Positions 16,244 through 23,900 of a stretch of 36,005 nucleotides of DNA are shown one piece after another. Source of the DNA: DATDCV01 sp036524155. GTDB lineage: Bacteria; Verrucomicrobiota; Verrucomicrobiia; Limisphaerales; UBA8199. The DNA lies in contig DATDCV010000232.1 of the NCBI GenBank assembly GCA_036524155.1, positions 1 to 36,005 on the forward strand, given 5' to 3'. The notes below the pieces were generated by a model, which ran no database searches, was not told the origin of the DNA, and saw nothing but the letters and a program-made list of their open reading frames with translations. Both the position numbers and the translations under genes were made by a program. Positions within the stretch are counted from its first letter, which is position 1. Every line of letters starts with the position of its first letter.

Positions 16244-17875
16244 ATGAACATTTCCAAACAGAACTCCGGCCTGCCAGGCGCACTGGCCTTCGATAAGGAT
16301 AGCCAAAACGGCACAGAGATTGTGAATGCGGAAGTTCGCGGCTGTTCGCGCGGCGACACGCGAAGGCACCCGGAAGGAGCTGTATCGCGACGGCATTTTC
16401 TGCAGGACCTGGGCGCAGCAAGCCTGGCCGCGGGAGCGTTGACCGTGAACATGGCCGACGCGACAGCAGCAGCGGCCGAGCCGGCGCCCGCGGCTCAACC
16501 GTTTCCCGGCGGCACGCCTTTGCGCCTCAAGCCAATCCTGATCTTCGACGCGCCCGCCCGCAGGGAGCAGGAGTCATGGCGCGGCTACGGAGGGATCCAC
16601 ACGCCGGCAGCGGCACGAGAGGAAGCGGGTCGGATTGAGAAAGAACTTGGCGAGATGAAGCAAAAGGCGGAGTTCCCGGTGGAAATGCAGTCGGTAGAGG
16701 TGCTGGATTCGCAGGGGAAACTGGGACAGGTCGACGTGAGCCAGAGCGACCTGTGCCTGGTCTACGCAGCAGGTTCCTGCACGCAGTGGCCACTGGCGGT
16801 GCCGATGGTGATGTTTGTGCGGCATCAGTCGGGCCCGTTTTACCTGGGCTTCGAGATCGCGCACTGGCGCTTTTTGCGGCAGAGCGGCGATTTGCCGGCG
16901 GTGAAGGGCTTCGACACGGAGGACGTGGTGGTGGACAGCCAGGAGGAGTTGCTGTGGCGGCTGCGGGCGCTTTATGGGCTGAAGAACGCGAAGGGGACCA
17001 GGATGCTGACCATCGGCGGCTTGGAGGCTTACAGCGCCCTGGCGCAGGAGAATGGCCCACGGACTGCCAAAGAGGTGTGGGGCTATGAGTTCGTGAACGT
17101 GACGGACGAGGAGTTCGCCGCCAGGCTTAAAGCCGCCCGGGCCGACGCCGGGGTTGTGCAGCGGGTGGAAGAGCAGGTGGCGGCCCTCTGGCGCATGCCG
17201 AACGTGAAAGTGGAGACGGAGAGGAAGTTCGTGTTCAACTCCTACCTGGCGCTGCACGTATGCCGGCAGTTGCTCAAAGAAACCGGCGCGACCAATTTCG
17301 GTTTTGCGCGGTGCATGGGTCACGCCCAAATCGCGATGCTGGGGACACCGCCCTGTTTTGTCCTTAGCCTCGCGAACGATGAAGGGCATACCGCCTATTG
17401 CCACACCGATTTGTCGCACACGATGCCTGGCGTGTTGCTGCGCTGGATCGCCAGCCGCCCGACTTTTGTCTGCAATTCGCATCATCCGCACGATGGCCTG
17501 TTCTTTGTTGCCCATTGCCAGGCGCCGCGGCGCATGAACGGCCGGGATTTTGAGCCCGCCACGATTATGACGCACTACGAGTCCGACTACGGCGCAGCCT
17601 GTAAGACCCGATACACCAATGGTCAGGTGGTCACGGCGGTTGTGCCCAACCTGGCGTGCACCAAGTGGCAAGGGTTCCGCGGCAAGATTGTCGGCTCCCC
17701 ATCCTATCCGGCATGCCGGTCGCAGATGGAGATCCTGGTCGACGGGGACTGGAAACGCCTGCTGCGCGAAATGGAGGGTTTCCACACCCAGGTTGTTTAC
17801 GGCGACTACACCCGGGAGGTTGGTTACGCGCTAAAGAAACTTGGCGGGCAGATCCAATGGCAGTGTTATAGCTGA
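16244..17875 (+). CDS. Tat-exported L-fucose/L-arabinose isomerase-like protein
   Basis: 543 aa. The twin-arginine signal SRRHFLQDLGAASLAAGALTV (48-68) follows an unusually long 46-residue N-region, so the true start may be further in. The mature part resembles the C-terminal half of L-fucose isomerases: GFARCMGHAQIAMLGTPPCF, ANDEGHTAYCHTDLSH, then THYESDYGAACK and RSQMEIL. Fucose isomerases are cytoplasmic Mn-enzymes; an exported, cofactor-loaded relative would be unusual, so it may act on external sugars or have lost isomerase activity. It sits 5 bp upstream of the GH38 alpha-mannosidase, so the two are surely co-transcribed. Family level is moderately sure; the reaction is not. Confidence 0.65.
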   Translation: MNISKQNSGLPGALAFDKDSQNGTEIVNAEVRGCSRGDTRRHPEGAVSRRHFLQDLGAASLAAGALTVNMADATAAAAEPAPAAQPFPGGTPLRLKPILIFDAPARREQESWRGYGGIHTPAAAREEAGRIEKELGEMKQKAEFPVEMQSVEVLDSQGKLGQVDVSQSDLCLVYAAGSCTQWPLAVPMVMFVRHQSGPFYLGFEIAHWRFLRQSGDLPAVKGFDTEDVVVDSQEELLWRLRALYGLKNAKGTRMLTIGGLEAYSALAQENGPRTAKEVWGYEFVNVTDEEFAARLKAARADAGVVQRVEEQVAALWRMPNVKVETERKFVFNSYLALHVCRQLLKETGATNFGFARCMGHAQIAMLGTPPCFVLSLANDEGHTAYCHTDLSHTMPGVLLRWIASRPTFVCNSHHPHDGLFFVAHCQAPRRMNGRDFEPATIMTHYESDYGAACKTRYTNGQVVTAVVPNLACTKWQGFRGKIVGSPSYPACRSQMEILVDGDWKRLLREMEGFHTQVVYGDYTREVGYALKKLGGQIQWQCYS

Positions 17876-17880
17876 ACTTT

Positions 17881-20841
17881 ATGACAAAGCATGCCTCGCT
17901 AATCTCGCGGTTTTATGCGCCTGACCGGGCGGTGTGGTTGGTTGCTGGTGCGCTGGTGTGGGCGGCGGCGTCCCCGGGCGCGGCAGAGCTAATTCGGTCG
18001 GTGACCTTTAGTTGCGCCCCCAAAGTGCTCCGCACCGCAAATGGCGATCGCTGGGTGGTCGCCGCCGCCCTGGACAGCACCGGTCTGAGCAACGTGGTCG
18101 TGACCGCCTCCGCCGATTCGTGGGGTCAGGGACTGCCCCAGCCCAAGGGCAGCGTGGCCGCCGGGAAGGCGGAATTGGAATTCGACATTCCTCCTCTGAA
18201 GACCGGGGAACGGCTCCATATCCAAATCCGTTCCGACGCCGGCGCGCAGGACTTCGAGGCTGAGTCGCTCGAAGCCCCGAAGCATTGGACGGTCTATCTC
18301 ACGCAGCACACGCACACCGACATCGGCTACACGCGGCCGCAAACGGAGATCCTGCCCGAGAGCCTGAGGTTCCTCGATTTCGCGCTCGATTATTGCGACC
18401 TGACCGACGATTACCCGGACGACGCAAAGTTTCGCTGGACTTGCGAAACGTTCTGGGCCGTGCGCGAGTTTCTGAAATCGCGGCCGCCGGCTCAGCTCGA
18501 CCGTCTGAAACGCCGGGTGCGGGAAGGCCGGGTTGAAATCGCCGGGCTATTGCTGAATCTCTCGGAGATCGCGACGGAGAGCTCAATCCACGCGTCGCTG
18601 CAAAGCCTGCATGCCCTCGAAGGCGACCTCGCTCTGCCAGTGGTCACCACGATGCAAAACGACGTCAACGGCGCGGCGTGGTGCCTGCCGGATTATTTGC
18701 CCGGGATCGGTATCCGCTATCTGACGATGGGCATCAATAAAACCCGATCGATTCTCCCTTTCGACCAGCCGACAGCCTTCTGGTGGGAAGCCCCGTCCGG
18801 GCGCCGGCTGCTGGCCTACCGCGCCGACCACTATCACCTGGGCAATTTCTGGGGAATCCACACGGGCGATGCGGCCAGGTTCGGCGCCGGCCTGACGAAA
18901 TACCTGCAGTCGCTGACGCAGCGGAAGTATCCGTTCGACCGGGCGGCCGTCCAATTCTCCGGGTATCACACCGACAACTCGCCGCCGTCGATGATCGCCA
19001 GCGACCTGGTCCGGCGCTGGAACGACCAGTATGTCTGGCCGAAGCTGAGAGTGTCGGTGGCGCGCGAGTTCCTCGAGCACGTTGAGCGCGAGCATGGAAA
19101 GGAGTTGGCTGTGCATCGGCAAGCCTGGCCGGATTGGTGGACCGATGGATTCGGCTCGGCCGCGCGGGAGACGGCCGCATCGCGCGAGACCCATGCCGCA
19201 ATGCAGGTCACCGAGGCGTTGCTCGCCATGTCGGCCCTGCGCGGGCGCAGCATCCCGGAAGCCATCCAGCGCCGCGCCGCCGACGTGCAGGAGAACCTGA
19301 TGTTCTACGACGAGCACACGTTTGGCGCCGCCGAGAGCGTCAACGACCCATTGGCCGAAAACAGCCAGGTCCAGTGGAGCGAGAAATCCTCTTACGTGTG
19401 GAGCGCCGTGAAGGAAGCCAATTTGCTCCGCGAAGACGCGTTCGGGCTGTTGCAGGAGTTCCTGCCGCGGGCCGAGGTCCCGACCATCGCTGTCGTCAAC
19501 ACCTTGAACTGGCCCCGTTCGGGCCTCGCGCCAGTGTTCATCGACCACCAACTGCTGCCGCCGGATCGCGACTTCAAATTCGTCGATGCCCAGACAGGCG
19601 ACGCAGTCCCGGCCCAGGCGCTGAACCGACGTTCCGAAGGCACCTACTGGGCACTTTGGGCCCGGAACATCCCCGCCCTCGGCTATCGACTGTTCCGGAT
19701 CGAGGTTTCCGATCGGCCCCGGGCCGCGATCACCACCGCTGCCGTGACGAACCTCGACAACGCGTTCTACGAACTCCGGGTGGATCCTCAAAAGGGCGCG
19801 GTCACGCGTCTCGTGGACAAGGAAACCCGCCTGGACCTGGTCGATGCGGCCGCGCCGTGGGGCTTTGGCCAGTTAGTGCACGAAAAGCTGACTGTAAAAC
19901 GCGACTTCGTGGCGGATCGCTTTCGCCGGACGGCCTGGACTAACGTTACGGTGCAACCGGGAGTGCAGGGGCCGGTGTGGAAAAGCATTCTGCTCGCCGG
20001 CGGCCTAGAGGGATGCGCGGAGAAGAACGGCGCCCGGGTCGAGATCCGCCTTTATGAAACCGAGAAACGTGTTGAGTTCCACTGGTCGATCCGGAAGCTG
20101 CCGGTGCCGCAGGCGGAAGCCGTGTATGTGGTTTTCCCTTTCGCCCCGCCTGACGGGCAGATTGCCTACGAGGCCCAGGGTGGAATTGTCCGGCCGGGGC
20201 AGGACCAGATCCCCGGTTCGTCGTCCGATTGGCAGACCATGCAAAACTTCCTGGCAGTGCGGTATCCCCAGGGGCAGATTGTCTGGGGCAGTGCCGGAGC
20301 GCCGTTGATGCAGTTGGGAGAGATTAACCTGGGCAAGTGGCAGCCGGTCACAAAAGTCTCCCAGCCGCACGTCTATTCCTGGGTGATGAACAATTACTGG
20401 TTCACCAACTTTCGCCTCACTCAGGAGGGAGATTTCCACTGGAGCTACTTCCTGACCTCGGCCCGCGACCAGGGGAACGCAACGGCCACGCGTTTCGGCT
20501 GGGGTTCACGCGTCCCGCTGGCGACGCGCGTGCTGCCCCCGTTGAAATCGGGAAAATCGACCGAACCACCCGCGTGCTCGCTCGTGAGCATCGATGTGCC
20601 GGGAGTGGTGGTCGTGGACACGCGCCCTGCCGGGGTGGGAGGGGCAGTGCTGCATCTCCGTGAAGTGGCCGGCGAGACGACAATGCTCGACCTGGGCAAT
20701 GTCATTACCTGGGCTAACATCGAAAGCGCCGAGGAAGTCGATGCGCTCGGCCACACCCTTCAGGACAACATTGAGTCGCTCCAGTTGAAGCCATACGACG
20801 TCCGGTTCGTTCGGCTACGCTTTGCGCAACCGGAGAACTGA
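17881..20841 (+). CDS. GH38-type alpha-mannosidase, exported
   Basis: 986 aa with an N-terminal hydrophobic export segment (about 18-38). The GH38 zinc-site motif QHTHTDIGYT spans 142-151 and the candidate nucleophile is Asp261 in MQNDVNGAAW. Further GH38 segments are FRWTCETFWAVREF (about 184-197) and RYLTMGINKTRS. The C-terminal beta-rich part (about 520-980) corresponds to the mannosidase accessory domains. The enzyme would remove alpha-linked mannose (or a related sugar) from glycans outside the cytoplasm. It begins 5 bp after the isomerase-like gene with no clear ribosome-binding site, which suggests translational coupling. The giant LTD/CotH gene starts 134 bp downstream on the same strand. 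Confidence 0.88.
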   Translation: MTKHASLISRFYAPDRAVWLVAGALVWAAASPGAAELIRSVTFSCAPKVLRTANGDRWVVAAALDSTGLSNVVVTASADSWGQGLPQPKGSVAAGKAELEFDIPPLKTGERLHIQIRSDAGAQDFEAESLEAPKHWTVYLTQHTHTDIGYTRPQTEILPESLRFLDFALDYCDLTDDYPDDAKFRWTCETFWAVREFLKSRPPAQLDRLKRRVREGRVEIAGLLLNLSEIATESSIHASLQSLHALEGDLALPVVTTMQNDVNGAAWCLPDYLPGIGIRYLTMGINKTRSILPFDQPTAFWWEAPSGRRLLAYRADHYHLGNFWGIHTGDAARFGAGLTKYLQSLTQRKYPFDRAAVQFSGYHTDNSPPSMIASDLVRRWNDQYVWPKLRVSVAREFLEHVEREHGKELAVHRQAWPDWWTDGFGSAARETAASRETHAAMQVTEALLAMSALRGRSIPEAIQRRAADVQENLMFYDEHTFGAAESVNDPLAENSQVQWSEKSSYVWSAVKEANLLREDAFGLLQEFLPRAEVPTIAVVNTLNWPRSGLAPVFIDHQLLPPDRDFKFVDAQTGDAVPAQALNRRSEGTYWALWARNIPALGYRLFRIEVSDRPRAAITTAAVTNLDNAFYELRVDPQKGAVTRLVDKETRLDLVDAAAPWGFGQLVHEKLTVKRDFVADRFRRTAWTNVTVQPGVQGPVWKSILLAGGLEGCAEKNGARVEIRLYETEKRVEFHWSIRKLPVPQAEAVYVVFPFAPPDGQIAYEAQGGIVRPGQDQIPGSSSDWQTMQNFLAVRYPQGQIVWGSAGAPLMQLGEINLGKWQPVTKVSQPHVYSWVMNNYWFTNFRLTQEGDFHWSYFLTSARDQGNATATRFGWGSRVPLATRVLPPLKSGKSTEPPACSLVSIDVPGVVVVDTRPAGVGGAVLHLREVAGETTMLDLGNVITWANIESAEEVDALGHTLQDNIESLQLKPYDVRFVRLRFAQPEN

Positions 20842-20975
20842 TTCCGCCGTGACTGGCCCCGCGTTTGCCACCGACCTGGAATACGCTGATTTCGCGCGTT
20901 GAAACGCCCCCTCAGTACGGGCATGCTTCTGTTACGCGAAAAGCCAAACGACCAGCCGCCACGATCGGTCAGGGA

Positions 20976-23900
20976 ATGAAGTCACTCCTCTGGGGAGTCG
21001 GCCTCGGGATGGGGATCGTTTTTGCTTCCTCCGCCGCCGATCCCCAACTGTCCCGCGCCCGGCAGCTCTCTCCCTCCAGCCGGGGCACGCCGCTCATCAT
21101 CTCTGAGATCATGTATCATCCGCGCGAACCCGGGGGCACCGAGGTCCTGGAATACATCGAGATCTTCAACACGGAACCGGTGTCGGAGATCATCAGCGGC
21201 TATCGGATCTCCGGCGCTGTCGATTTCACGTTCCCCGCCAATACTTCCCTCCCCGGCCGCAGTTTCGTCGTGGTGGCGCGCGAGCCGGCGGCGCTGAGGC
21301 AGGCGGCGGGTATCGACAACGTGATCGGGCCGTTTGCCGGCAGCCTGCCCAACGACGGCGGCCGGGTCCGGCTGTCCAACCGCGCGGGGGCGTTGTTGCT
21401 GGAAGTCAACTACCAGGACCAGATGCCATGGCCCGTTGCCGCCGACGGAGCTGGCCACTCGCTCCAGTTGGCCCGCCCCGATTATGGCGAGGGCTCCGTT
21501 GAGGCCTGGTCAGCGAGCGCGCTGGTGGGCGGTTCGCCGGGCCGGGCCGACCCCGAAGTCAACGACCCGCTGGATGCAGTCGTGATCAACGAGTTCCTGG
21601 GCCACACCGATCTGCCGCAAGTGGACTTCATTGAGCTCTTCAATCGCGGAACTGCGGCGGTCGACATATCCGGCTGCGGGCTCAGCGACCAGGCCGACAC
21701 GAACAAATTCACCATCCCCGCAGGCACCGTGCTCTCGCCGCGCGCCTGGCGCGCCTTTTCGGCGACGGACCTGGGCTTTCCTCTCAGCACCCGGGGTGAG
21801 GCGATCTTCCTGACTCGGGCCGACAGCACCCGGGTGATCGATGCGGTGCGCTTCGGCGCGCAGCGCAACGGCGTCTCGTCGGGTCGCTGGCCGGACGGCG
21901 CTCCCGGCATTCGCGAGCTCGCGCAGACAACGCCCGGCGCGTCCAACAGCCCGCCCACCCTGCACGATATCGTCATCAACGAGATCATGTTCCACCCGAT
22001 CTCCGGCCAGGCGAAGGATGAGTACGTGGAACTCTACAACCGGGGCGCCAATCCGGTGGATGTCGGCTACTGGCGCTTCGTCGACGGGATCGCCTTCATG
22101 ATCCCGCCGGGAACTGTCATCCCTGCTGGCGGCTACCTAGTAGTGGCCCGTGACCGCGCCAACGTGCTGAGCAAATACCCGCAGCTCAACGCCGTCAATA
22201 CAGTTGGGGACTACACGGGGGAACTCTCAGACCACGGCGAACGCCTGGTCTTGGCCAGCCCGGACGATCTGCGGCTGCCATTCCAGGACTTCGTCATTGT
22301 TGACGAGGTCACCTACAGCGACGGTTGGGGGCGCTGGTCCGACGGGGGCGGAAGCAGCCTCGAGCTGATCGACGCCCACGCCGACAACGCCCTCGGCCCC
22401 AACTGGGAGGGCAGTGATGAGACGGCTAAAGCTCCTTGGACGGACATCGAGTACACCGGCGTGATCGACAACCAGGCCGGCACCATGGAGGAACTCCAGG
22501 TCTTCTGCCCGCAGTCTGGTGAGTGCCTGCTGGACAAGATCGAGCTGCAGAAAGCCGGCGAGGCAATCAACCGTGTGAATAATTCCGACTTCGAAAGCGG
22601 CCTGAGCGGATGGGAACTGCTCGGCTCCCACGAACGGTCCAGCCTCGAAACTACCGAAGGCTATGCTAGTAATCGGAGCCTGCACGTACGCGCGACGAGT
22701 CAGGGCCGCTGTACCATCTCAATCTATCGTATCACGTACGACCGGCTCTCGACGCCAGTCGCGCCGCCCCTCCCTGGCGAGACGTTCACCATCCGTGCCA
22801 AAGGCCGCTGGATCGCCGGCTGGCCCTACATTGTCATCGGAGTCAAGGGACATGCGCTCGAGGCCGTGGGTGCCCTTGCCCTGCCTCCCAACCTCGGTAC
22901 CCCCGGTCTGCCCAACAGCCGACGGGTCGCCAACGCCGGCCCCGCCATTTACCACGTGCAGCATGCCCCCGTGCTCCCGGCTGCCGGTCAAGCGGTGGTC
23001 GTCTCCGCCCGGGTTTACGACCCGGACCGCGTCGCCTCCGTCCTCCTCAAGTGGCGCAACGACACCGCCGCCAGCCCGGTGACGACCACGCCCATGACGG
23101 ACCCGGACGGCGACGGCGTGTTCCGCGCGACTCTCCCCGGACAAGCGGCGGGGCAGATCGTGGCCTTTGCCGTGGAGGCCTCGGACGCCGCTGCCTCACC
23201 CGCCACCAGCCGGTTCCCGGGCCCGCCGCGCGCCGGCACGCCCCCACTCGAGTGCCTGGTTCGCTTCGGCGACACCCTGGCGCCCGGTGTCTTCGGTACC
23301 TACAGGATGTGGGTGTCGTCTACCAACGTCGCGCGGTGGCTGGCCCGGGAAACGCGCAGCAACGAGCCCGTCGACACGACCTTCACCTACGACGACTTTC
23401 GCACAGTGTACAACGCCGACGTCCACTACCGCGGCAACTGGCGGACCTATGGTTTCGACGACTACCGTACGGCCGCCTACCTGGTCGAATTCCCAAAGAC
23501 GGAGCGCGTTCTCGGAGACACGCAAGTGGCCATCGATTATATCAGCCTCAACCAGGACAACGGCACGAAACAACAGGAGAAACACGCGTATTGGATGGCG
23601 CGTCAAGTCGACCTCATGTCCATCGCCATGCGCTATGTCCACGTGAGCGTCAACGGCTCCGCCGTGTTCCGCTACGACTCTCTTTTGCCCTCGCGCACGC
23701 TCTGCACCAGTTTTTATGGCGATGACGACCCGCACGTGTACGAACAGCTCTACCCCCACGAACCCTTCGGCAACTACACCACCACCGGCGGAGCCAAGAA
23801 ACAGGCGAAGTATCGCTACTGCATGCGCAAGAAGAGCACCACCGTGCCGGATGACGACTTCTCGTCCCTCTATCGCGTCATCGATGCGCTCGCCGCGCCC

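Noticed and set aside
18583..19791. 402-aa minus-strand ORF
   Set aside because: Antisense of the GH38 catalytic domain; no domain of its own.
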